Shown in pieces: positions 1 to 4,614 of a stretch of 5,734 nt of DNA. The position numbers and the translations under genes are program-made. The notes beneath the pieces were generated by a model. The model ran no database searches. It was not told the DNA's origin and saw only the letters and a list, made by a program, of their open reading frames with translations. This DNA comes from SHLQ01 sp964562985. Lineage in GTDB: Bacteria; Actinomycetota; Acidimicrobiia; Acidimicrobiales; SHLQ01. Within the stretch, counting starts at the first letter, position 1, and the number at the start of each line of letters is the position of its first letter. The stretch is from positions 1 to 5,734 of the forward strand of contig CAZLWE010000102.1 of assembly GCA_964562985.1 (NCBI GenBank), given 5' to 3'.

Positions 1-1981
1 TACTGTATCCAAACATCTCAGACAACGGCACCAAAGCGTTAATCACTTGGTTGTTTCCGCGCTGTTCGGTTCCTTGCACCTGGCCGCGACGTGAGTTCAC
101 ATCGCCGACCACATCGCCGAGGTAATCGTCAGGTGTGACTACCTCGACATCCATTACCGGCTCGAGCAGAACCGGGCCAGCGGTCTTTGCTGCCTCCCGG
201 AACCATGCGTTGCCAGCGATCTTGAAGGCCATTTCGGACGAGTCGACATCGTGTGTCTTGCCGTCCTCAAGCACGATCTTGACGTCTACTACTGGGAAGC
301 CAGCGAGCGGACCATTGGTGAGCGCCTGCTGGATGCCGTCGTCGACCGGCTTGATGTACTCCTTGGGAATACGTCCACCGGTGATGGTGTCTTCGAAGCT
401 GTAGCCGCCGCCGGGGCCACTTGGCTCCATCGAACAGCTGATCTCTGCAAACTGACCCGAACCACCCGACTGCTTCTTGTGGGTGTACTTGTAACTTTCG
501 AGCGTCTTGGTGATGGTCTCTCGGTAGGCAACCTGTGGCTTACCGACGGTTGCATCGACTTTGAACTCGCGCTTCATACGATCGACGAGTACTTCAAGGT
601 GAAGCTCGCCCATACCCGAGATAATGGTCTGGCCGGTCTGCTCGTCGGTCTCGACCTTGAAGGTCGGGTCCTCTTCGCCAAGCGCCATGAGCGCCTTGCC
701 GAGCTTGTCCTGGGCTTCTTTGTCCTTCGGTTCAACCGCAACGTGAATCACGGGATCCGGGAAGGTCAGCTCTTCGAGCACGATCGGGTGCTTCGGATCC
801 GAGAGCGAATCGCCGGTGCGGGTTCCCTTGAAACCAATACCTGCAGCGATGTCGCCGGTCTGAACGATGTCGCGATCCTGCTGGTTGTTTGCGTGCATCT
901 CCAGGAGACGACCGATGCGCTCCTTGTTCTCGGTGCGGTTATTGAGAACCGTGCCGCCCTTTTCCAGGCTGCCCGAGTAGACACGGAAGTAGGTGAGCTT
1001 GCCGACGAACGGGTCGGTCATGATCTTGAACGCAAGTGCGGAGAACGGCGCCTTGTCGTCGACATCACGGGTCTCGGCTTCGCCCGAGCGTGGGTGCGTT
1101 CCTTCAACTGGAGGAAGATCAACCGGTGCTGGCATGTAGTCGACCACCGCGTCGAGCAGCGGCTGCACGCCCTTGTTCTTGAACGCGGTGCCATTGAGGA
1201 TCGGAACGATCTCGCCCGCAAGCGTGCCCTTACGGATGACCTTCTTGAGATCTTCGACGCTGATGTCCTCGTCGCCGAGGTAGCGCTCCATGAGGTCTTC
1301 ATCGATGAGCGACAAGGTGTCCATCAGGTCGGAGCGATACTGCTCGGCCTCGGCCATCATGTCTTCGGGAATGTCTTCTTCGGCGAAGGTTGCGCCGAGA
1401 TCCTTCTCGTCGACGTTCGATGGCCACACGAGGGCCTTCATCTTGACGAGGTCGATCATTCCGGCGTAGTCGCTCTCGGAACCGATCGGAAGCTGGAGAA
1501 CAGCAACGTCTTCGGTGAGACGCTCCTTGATGGTCTTCAGACAGAAATAGAAGTCGGCGCCGGTGCGGTCCATCTTGTTGACGAAGCACATGCGAGGAAC
1601 GTTGTACTTGTTGGCCTGACGCCACACGGTTTCGGTTTGTGGCTCAACGCCGGCAACACCGTCAAAGACTGCGATTGCACCGTCGAGCACGCGAAGCGAG
1701 CGCTCTACCTCGACGGTGAAGTCGACGTGGCCCGGGGTGTCGATGATGTTGATCTTGTGGTCATTCCACATGCAAGCGGTCGCAGCGGAGGTGATCGTGA
1801 TGCCACGCTCCTGCTCCTGCTCCATCCAGTCCATCGTCGCGCCGCCGTCGTGAACCTCACCGATCTTGTAGTTCACGCCGGTGTAGTAAAGGATGCGCTC
1901 GGTGGTGGTCGTCTTACCCGCGTCGATATGGGCCATAATGCCGATATTGCGGGTCTTTTCGAGTGGCACTCGCTTCGCCAT
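1..1981 (-). CDS. fusA: Translation elongation factor G (EF-G), 3' end cut by window edge
   Basis: EF-G is the cytoplasmic GTPase that drives ribosomal translocation and, with RRF, ribosome recycling. About 660 codons are present with no stop; the family is about 700 residues, so only the last ~40 codons are missing. The protein starts MAKRVPLEKTRNIGIMAHID. Visible motifs are the P-loop AHIDAGKT (residues 17-24), switch I RGITIT (59-64), G3 DTPGH (81-85) and G4 NKMD (135-138). GMGELHLEV lies near residue 456, and domain V ends the visible part with VNSRRGQVQ and LVPLSEMFGYS. The ATG at 1981 is preceded by GAGGAA at 1994-1989 with a 7-base spacer, which fixes the start. The catalytic and nucleotide-binding residues look intact, so this should be functional EF-G. 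It belongs to the str operon but is separated from rpsG by 1,552 bases holding genes on the other strand, so it probably needs its own promoter or long read-through. tuf would be expected beyond the left edge. Confidence 0.97.
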   Translation of the reverse strand, partial: MAKRVPLEKTRNIGIMAHIDAGKTTTTERILYYTGVNYKIGEVHDGGATMDWMEQEQERGITITSAATACMWNDHKINIIDTPGHVDFTVEVERSLRVLDGAIAVFDGVAGVEPQTETVWRQANKYNVPRMCFVNKMDRTGADFYFCLKTIKERLTEDVAVLQLPIGSESDYAGMIDLVKMKALVWPSNVDEKDLGATFAEEDIPEDMMAEAEQYRSDLMDTLSLIDEDLMERYLGDEDISVEDLKKVIRKGTLAGEIVPILNGTAFKNKGVQPLLDAVVDYMPAPVDLPPVEGTHPRSGEAETRDVDDKAPFSALAFKIMTDPFVGKLTYFRVYSGSLEKGGTVLNNRTENKERIGRLLEMHANNQQDRDIVQTGDIAAGIGFKGTRTGDSLSDPKHPIVLEELTFPDPVIHVAVEPKDKEAQDKLGKALMALGEEDPTFKVETDEQTGQTIISGMGELHLEVLVDRMKREFKVDATVGKPQVAYRETITKTLESYKYTHKKQSGGSGQFAEISCSMEPSGPGGGYSFEDTITGGRIPKEYIKPVDDGIQQALTNGPLAGFPVVDVKIVLEDGKTHDVDSSEMAFKIAGNAWFREAAKTAGPVLLEPVMDVEVVTPDDYLGDVVGDVNSRRGQVQGTEQRGNNQVINALVPLSEMFGYS

Positions 1982-1988
1982 AATCTCG

Positions 1989-1994
1989 TTCCTC
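1989..1994 (-). promoter_or_regulatory. Ribosome binding site of fusA
   Basis: GAGGAA reads toward fusA and ends 7 bases before its ATG at 1981. This is a good Shine-Dalgarno sequence at good spacing. It supports the MAKRVPLEK start and indicates that fusA is made from a leadered transcript, unlike arsR on the other side of the same intergenic region. Confidence 0.75.
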
Positions 1995-2026
1995 GGTGTG
2001 GGGGTGTAAACGGTGTAGACACAACA

Positions 2027-2052
2027 CGACCGGGCCATTCGTAGCCCGGTCG
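2027..2052 (-). promoter_or_regulatory. Stem-loop in the fusA leader (perfect 9-bp inverted repeat)
   Basis: CGACCGGGC at 2027-2035 and GCCCGGTCG at 2044-2052 are perfect inverted complements around an 8-base loop. On the fusA strand the hairpin ends 45 bases before the start codon and is followed by the U/G-rich TGTTGTGT rather than a clean U-tract. It could be an attenuator, a weak terminator for RNA arriving from the rpsG side, a 5'-UTR stability element, or a DNA operator. The pairing is seen directly; the role is inferred. No other strong feature was found between this hairpin and the arsR promoter (about 2053-2237), and no convincing -35/-10 pair for fusA was found there. Confidence 0.55.
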
Positions 2053-2237
2053 ACGTGTAAGTCTAATGCGGTAGATTTTGAAAACCGGGTGACAACTGGG
2101 CCACGGACGGTCAGCAGATCAGTCTACGGTCGCCCAACAGAAGCGCAACACCGAGCGTGAGCGACGCCCGCGACCGACCTTTCGGTTCAATTTGGCCAAC
2201 CAACACATGCCCTACGCGGCCGCACCGTTGAATCTGG

Positions 2238-2297
2238 TTGACACGCACGCGATCTCGTTGTACTTTCTGGACAGGTTAATTATCTATTCGATTAAAT
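2238..2297 (+). promoter_or_regulatory. Promoter region of the arsR-SRPBCC pair
   Basis: Two alternatives are visible. One is TTGACA (2238-2243), a 17-base spacer and the poor -10 TACTTT (2261-2266). The other is TGGACA (2268-2273), an 18-base spacer and TTAAAT (2292-2297), four of six matches to TATAAT. The second would start transcription at about 2303-2304, on the A of the arsR ATG. That fits the complete lack of a Shine-Dalgarno sequence there and the TAG triplet immediately before the ATG. The stretch 2271-2305 is markedly AT-rich compared with the rest of the window. Confidence 0.5.
2276..2295. promoter_or_regulatory. Operator-like inverted repeat TTAAT-N10-ATTAA before arsR
   Basis: TTAAT (2276-2280) and ATTAA (2291-2295) form a perfect 5-bp dyad with a 10-base spacer, so the half-site centres are about 15 bp apart. 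It lies between the second -35 element and overlaps its -10 element. A dimeric ArsR-type repressor bound here would block RNA polymerase. Short AT-rich dyads at this place are typical of self-repressing ArsR-family regulators; binding by this particular protein is inferred. Confidence 0.45.
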
Positions 2298-2303
2298 ACT
2301 TAG

Positions 2304-2687
2304 ATGACAACACTTCTCACCACACACAACGACGACGCACTCGATCGCACGTTCGCGGCGCTCGCAAACTCGACGCGGCGCTCAATCCTCGCCCGTCTCG
2401 CCGAAGGAGTGGCGAGTGTCAACGAGCTCGCTGAGCCCTTCAGCATGAGTCTTCCGGCGATCTCCAAGCACCTCAAGGTCCTCGAAGGTGCTGGCCTCGT
2501 AACCCGGGGCAAACACGCCCAGTATCGTCCCTGCGCACTCGACCCCACGCCTCTCGCCGAAGTGGCCGACTGGGCCGATCAATACCGACCCATCTGGGAA
2601 GGCCGGTTCGATCGGATGGACGACTACCTCGCGACCCTCGACAGCTCCACCAGAGGCAACCAACAAGAAAGACATATTCATGACTAA
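2304..2687 (+). CDS. ArsR-family winged-helix transcriptional regulator (AHSA1-associated, non-metal type)
   Basis: This 127-residue protein is a dimeric DNA-binding repressor by family. The core is ALANSTRRSILARLAEG (residues 19-35), VNELAEPFSMSLPAISKHLKVLEGAGLV (39-66, the helix-turn-helix, with SKHLKVLE as recognition helix) and the wing at about residues 67-78 (TRGKHAQYR). The C-terminal YRPIWEGRFDRMDDYL (94-109) is typical of ArsR regulators that sit next to SRPBCC/AHSA1 genes. The metal-binding ELCVCDL motif of true arsenic/cadmium sensors is absent and Cys77 is the only cysteine, so metal sensing is unlikely; the ligand is unknown. The ATG is preceded directly by an in-frame TAG, so no longer start exists. 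It has no Shine-Dalgarno sequence and may be leaderless. Its end overlaps the next gene by 8 bases, implying translational coupling. The AT-rich dyad just upstream suggests autoregulation. Confidence 0.92.
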   Translation: MTTLLTTHNDDALDRTFAALANSTRRSILARLAEGVASVNELAEPFSMSLPAISKHLKVLEGAGLVTRGKHAQYRPCALDPTPLAEVADWADQYRPIWEGRFDRMDDYLATLDSSTRGNQQERHIHD

Positions 2688-3156
2688 AGACGTAACCATC
2701 GAGCGGACTTTCGACGCCGCCATAGATCTCATCTGGGCGATGTGGACCGAGGCCGAGCACTTCTCGAATTGGTACGGCCCGATGGGTGCCACGATTCCAT
2801 CAGCAGAAATGGACGTCACCGTAGGAGGGCGTCGCTTCATCGAGATGGCCATGGAAACACCGAACGGCGCCATGCAGATGTTCTTCATTGGCGAGTATCG
2901 AGAGATCACCCCGAAGACCCGGCTCGTCTACACCGAACAGATGGGCGATGCCCAAGGCAATCCGTTGTCCCCTGAGCAGATGGGCATGCCACCAGGTAGC
3001 TCGATGGAGACGTCGGTGATTGTTGAACTCGAAGACCTCGGTGAACAGACCAAGATGGTCATGACCCACCAGGGCGTGCCAGCAGACTCACCTGGCGGCC
3101 AAGGCTGGAACATGGCGATCGACAAGATGGCTGAACGGGTGGCCAGCGCCGGTTAG
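2680..3156 (+). CDS. SRPBCC superfamily protein, AHSA1 (activator of Hsp90 ATPase homologue 1-like) type
   Basis: This 158-residue soluble protein has the helix-grip fold expected to form a hydrophobic ligand cavity. Signature stretches are IERTFDAAIDLIWAMWTEAE (residues 7-26), FSNWYGP (28-34), GGRRFIEM near residue 50, the YREITPKTRLVYTE strand-turn-strand, and VELEDLGEQTKMVMTHQGVP toward the end. It finishes with the long C-terminal helix GWNMAIDKMAERV. The length is normal for the family (about 140-165). The ATG at 2680 lies inside the end of arsR with an 8-base overlap. A weak AAGAAAG at 2665-2671 may serve as ribosome binding site, with coupling to arsR translation likely. In such pairs the SRPBCC gene is usually the regulator's target. 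The true ligand or reaction is not known, and the Hsp90 link of the family name should not be taken as a function in bacteria. Confidence 0.9.
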   Translation: MTKDVTIERTFDAAIDLIWAMWTEAEHFSNWYGPMGATIPSAEMDVTVGGRRFIEMAMETPNGAMQMFFIGEYREITPKTRLVYTEQMGDAQGNPLSPEQMGMPPGSSMETSVIVELEDLGEQTKMVMTHQGVPADSPGGQGWNMAIDKMAERVASAG

Positions 3157-3162
3157 GCGCCG

Positions 3163-3180
3163 ACTACTCGTTCGAGTGGT
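3163..3180. terminator. Possible stem-loop terminator between convergent genes
   Basis: Bases 3163-3169 pair with 3174-3180 (seven pairs including one G-T) around the tetraloop GTTC, starting seven bases after the SRPBCC stop codon. It sits in the 30-base gap between the convergent SRPBCC gene and the VOC remnant. No T-run follows in either direction, so it is a weak intrinsic terminator at best. Confidence 0.3.
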
Positions 3181-3186
3181 GCAACA

Positions 3187-3450
3187 TCAACGGACGCTGT
3201 GCACCCCGACCAGGTTGCCCTCGGTGTCCATGATCAACGAAACGAATCCGTGGTCACCAATGGAGAACTTCGGTCGGACGACGGACCCACCAGCTTCCTC
3301 GGCCCGTGCTTGCTCCACAGCACAATCCGGAGAGCTGAAGTAGACCATCGAGCCCCCGATACCAGGGCTGGCACGCTCGAGCTTCACGAGCGCACCCCCC
3401 GCACCGTGCGACTGGTAGTCGTCGGCGGACGCGGCCTCTGGCCAGCAGTC
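3187..3450 (-). pseudogene. Remnant of a VOC (glyoxalase-fold) protein, N-terminal half missing
   Basis: Translated from 3450 leftward, this gives about 87 codons containing GAGGALVKLE, SPGIGGSMVYFSS, AVEQARAEEAGGSVVRPKFS and IGDHGFVSLIMDTEGNLVG, ending HSVR and a stop at 3187. This is the classic C-terminal half of single-domain VOC proteins, which are normally about 120-130 residues. An in-frame TAA at 3453-3451 lies just upstream. The reading frame before it (LSMLPFVPH) shows none of the expected N-terminal motif with its FY..vLG core, nor did I see that motif in the other minus frames. A GTG at 3387 could start a 66-residue peptide, but half a paired beta-alpha-beta-beta-beta unit would not make the normal metal site. 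I read it as a decayed, 5'-deleted gene. It may have belonged with the ArsR-SRPBCC pair, since VOC genes often accompany them. Confidence 0.7.
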
Positions 3451-3533
3451 TTAGTGAGGAACGAACGGCAGCATCGAGAGCCGACAGGCTCGGATTGCGA
3501 CAGCTGGAGGCCGAAGGCCGGGAGGGCGGCCCC
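3451..3533. other. Spacer after rpsG with no identifiable gene
   Basis: These 83 bases between the VOC remnant and the rpsG stop codon hold no supported gene. Next to rpsG the sequence is very GC-rich with several GGCC tetramers (3507-3533). A four-pair GGCC-GAA-GGCC hairpin is possible at about 3508-3518, but no T-run follows on the rpsG strand, so I cannot call a terminator. Whether rpsL-rpsG transcription stops here or continues antisense through the inserted genes to fusA is undecided from sequence. Confidence 0.5.
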
Positions 3534-4001
3534 CTACCAGCGGTAGTGAGCGAACGCCTTGTTGGATTCGGCCATCTTCTGGAGGTCCTCACGCTGCTTC
3601 ACCGATGCGCCAATTGCGTTCGATGCATCGAGGAGTTCGTTGGCGAGACGTTGTGCCATCGAACGCTCACGACGACTGCGTGCGTTGTTTACGATCCAGC
3701 GGACTGCGAGGGTGTTCGCACGACGAGGACGAACCTCGACTGGCACCTGGTAGGTCGCGCCACCGACGCGGCGGCTACGGACCTCGAGCTGAGGACGAAC
3801 ATTGTCGACTGCGCGCTTGAGCACTGCGAGTGGCTCGCCACCGGTCTTTTCACCGACGGTTTCGAGCGCTTCGTACATGATTCGCTCGGCGGTGGCTCGC
3901 TTGCCGCGCTGAAGAACTTTGTTGACGAACTGCGTGACGAGAACCGAGTCGTAGACAGGATCTGCGGTGAGTTCGCGACGTGGAGCTGCATTTTTACGCA
4001 T
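3534..4001 (-). CDS. rpsG: 30S ribosomal protein S7
   Basis: S7 (155 residues; the family is usually 155-156) binds the 3' major domain of 16S rRNA, starts head assembly of the small subunit and contacts E-site tRNA. The start MRKNAAPRRELTADPVYDS, the helix VTQFVNKVLQRGKR (residues 22-35) and the rRNA-binding beta-hairpin VRSRRVGGATYQVPVEVRPRR (about 74-94) are all canonical. So are WIVNNARSR and the end ESNKAFAHYRW. The ATG at 4001 lies 5 bases after the rpsL stop codon, and a GAGG (4008-4005) overlaps that stop, so S7 translation is probably coupled to S12. In E. coli, S7 represses its operon by binding a roughly 100-base rpsL-rpsG spacer; that spacer does not exist here. Downstream, fusA does not follow directly as it normally would. 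Confidence 0.98.
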   Translation of the reverse strand: MRKNAAPRRELTADPVYDSVLVTQFVNKVLQRGKRATAERIMYEALETVGEKTGGEPLAVLKRAVDNVRPQLEVRSRRVGGATYQVPVEVRPRRANTLAVRWIVNNARSRRERSMAQRLANELLDASNAIGASVKQREDLQKMAESNKAFAHYRW

Positions 4002-4006
4002 CTGCC

Positions 4007-4375
4007 TCAGCCCTTCTTCGCGCCGTAGCGACTACGGGCTTGCTTACGATCGCGAACACCAGAGGTGTCGAGCGTTCCACGGATGACCTTGTAGCGGACA
4101 CCAGGAAGGTCCTTCACACGACCACCACGGACGAGCACGATGCTGTGTTCCTGGAGGTTGTGGCCTTCACCCGGGATGTAGGCGGTTACTTCGATACCGG
4201 AGGTAAGGCGGACACGACACACCTTGCGCAGCGCGGAGTTCGGCTTCTTCGGGGTGGTGGTGTACACCTTGGTACAAACGCCACGGCGCTGGGGAGCACC
4301 CTTGAGCGCAGGAGTGGCTTCCTTGCGGCGCTTCGATTGACGGCCCTTGCGGACCAGTTGGTTGATAGTTGGCAT
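4007..4375 (-). CDS. rpsL: 30S ribosomal protein S12
   Basis: S12 (122 residues) lies at the decoding centre of the 30S subunit and controls accuracy; it is the classical streptomycin-resistance protein. The sequence begins MPTINQLVRKGRQSKRR and contains RGVCTKVYTTTPKKPNSALRK (residues 31-51) and GEGHNLQEHS (69-78). GGRVKDLPGVRY follows at 84-95, and the end is KQARSRYGAKKG. Lys43 and Lys88, where resistance substitutions usually occur, are both wild type, and Asp89, the site of beta-methylthiolation in many bacteria, is present. I choose the ATG at 4375 rather than the in-frame GTG at 4384, because the GTG-GAG bases act as the Shine-Dalgarno region (GGAG 4382-4379, with an unusually short 3-base spacer) and MPTINQL is the conserved start. 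It is the first gene of the str operon here and diverges from the HD-GYP gene. Confidence 0.98.
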   Translation of the reverse strand: MPTINQLVRKGRQSKRRKEATPALKGAPQRRGVCTKVYTTTPKKPNSALRKVCRVRLTSGIEVTAYIPGEGHNLQEHSIVLVRGGRVKDLPGVRYKVIRGTLDTSGVRDRKQARSRYGAKKG

Positions 4376-4393
4376 GATCTCCACTCTTGGCTC

Positions 4394-4441
4394 GGTGAAC
4401 CGTCACCTTCGTGATGGTCCCACTGGCTTCGTCAAGGTGAC
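4394..4441 (-). promoter_or_regulatory. rpsL leader with mutually exclusive hairpins
   Basis: On the rpsL strand GTCACCTT (4441-4434) can pair perfectly with AAGGTGAC (4409-4402), eight pairs around a 24-base loop. Bases 4407-4403 (GGTGA) can instead pair with TCACC (4398-4394) across a CGGT tetraloop, immediately upstream of the ribosome binding site. The two structures share 4403-4407 and cannot coexist. A further GGTGA at 4458-4454 can pair with TCACC at 4440-4436. This is the geometry of an attenuator or translational switch; ribosomal protein autoregulation is a reasonable guess, but nothing here identifies the ligand. Confidence 0.45.
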
Positions 4442-4454
4442 CACACAACGCGAT

Positions 4455-4507
4455 CACCAGGGGCCACGACCGCGGTCGGGCCAGCTGACGATTCTATGGC
4501 CCTGGTG
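4455..4507. repeat. Inverted repeat flanking the rpsL promoter core, with central palindrome
   Basis: CACCAGGGGCC (4455-4465) and GGCCCTGGTG (4498-4507) are inverted complements with a single extra G in the left arm. One further T-A pair (4454/4508) extends them. Between the arms is the perfect 12-bp palindrome CGACCGCGGTCG (4467-4478), itself flanked by GGCC on both sides. The right arm falls in the spacer of the predicted rpsL promoter and the left arm about 20-30 bases downstream of its start. It could serve as an operator or looping site for a dimeric regulator. Confidence 0.5.
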
Positions 4508-4518
4508 AATAAACGCAA
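4491..4518 (-). promoter_or_regulatory. Predicted promoter of the rpsL-rpsG operon
   Basis: On the minus strand TTGCGT (4518-4513), a 16-base spacer and TAGAAT (4496-4491) resemble a housekeeping sigma promoter; the -10 matches TATAAT at five of six positions and the -35 is weak. Transcription would begin near 4484, giving a leader of about 110 bases. That is long enough to hold the alternative hairpins described for 4394-4441. Confidence 0.45.
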
Positions 4519-4540
4519 CGTCGCCATCGTCGCCCGGCAC

Positions 4541-4552
4541 CTAATGGATTAG
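4541..4552. repeat. Short palindrome CTAAT-GG-ATTAG in the divergent region
   Basis: A perfect 5-bp dyad with a 2-base centre lies between the predicted rpsL promoter and the HD-GYP gene. A direct repeat GCCGAT (4552-4557 and 4561-4566, 9-bp period) follows it. The size fits a small operator, but nothing identifies a regulator and chance occurrence is possible. Confidence 0.3.
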
Positions 4553-4574
4553 CCGATTTTGCCGATGGCAGAGA

Positions 4575-4590
4575 GCGGGACAGTTCCCGC
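4575..4590 (+). promoter_or_regulatory. Stem-loop upstream of the HD-GYP gene
   Basis: GCGGGA (4575-4580) and TCCCGC (4585-4590) form a perfect 6-bp stem with loop CAGT, followed on the plus strand by CCCTTAGTTT. It ends 24 bases before the GTG start of the HD-GYP gene, so it may be a leader structure or weak attenuator of that gene. No convincing promoter for this gene could be picked out. Confidence 0.3.
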
Positions 4591-4600
4591 CCCTTAGTTT

Positions 4601-4605
4601 GAAGG
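4601..4605 (+). promoter_or_regulatory. Ribosome binding site that fixes a GTG start
   Basis: GAAGG ends 9 bases before the GTG at 4615. An in-frame TGA at 4600-4602 overlaps it, so translation cannot start further upstream, and no in-frame ATG lies near. Together these identify GTG 4615 as the start of the HD-GYP gene. Confidence 0.6.
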
Positions 4606-4614
4606 CCTTCATCG

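Noticed and set aside
251..2044. A 597-codon open frame on the plus strand
   Set aside because: It lies almost entirely antisense to fusA, whose translation is a full, motif-complete EF-G. The antisense frame is open because of GC-rich codon bias and its protein shows no family motif.
2060..2095. TTGTCA (2095-2090) and TAGACT (2065-2060) as a fusA promoter
   Set aside because: The spacing is 24 bases, too long for a housekeeping sigma factor, and neither hexamer has a good partner at 16-18 bases.
2180..2206. GGTTCAATTTGGCCA resembling a tRNA T-arm and 3' end
   Set aside because: The bases flanking the TTCAATT loop do not form the required 5-bp T stem, and no acceptor, D or anticodon arms could be built upstream.
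2192..2434. An 80-codon plus-strand frame across the arsR promoter
   Set aside because: It overlaps arsR in another frame, covers the AT-rich promoter and operator region, and its product is an Arg-rich frame-shadow sequence.
3507..3533. GC-rich GGCC-repeat stretch as an intrinsic terminator after rpsG
   Set aside because: Only a four-pair hairpin with a triloop could be drawn and no T-run follows, so the support is too weak to call a terminator.
3199..4028. Plus-strand frames over the VOC remnant and rpsG (including a 177-codon one)
   Set aside because: They are antisense to clearly recognised coding sequence (S7 and the VOC C-terminus) and have no recognisable motifs.
4376..4384. GTG at 4384 as the rpsL start, adding three residues
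   Set aside because: The conserved S12 start is MPTINQL at 4375, and the GTGGAG bases are better explained as its Shine-Dalgarno region.
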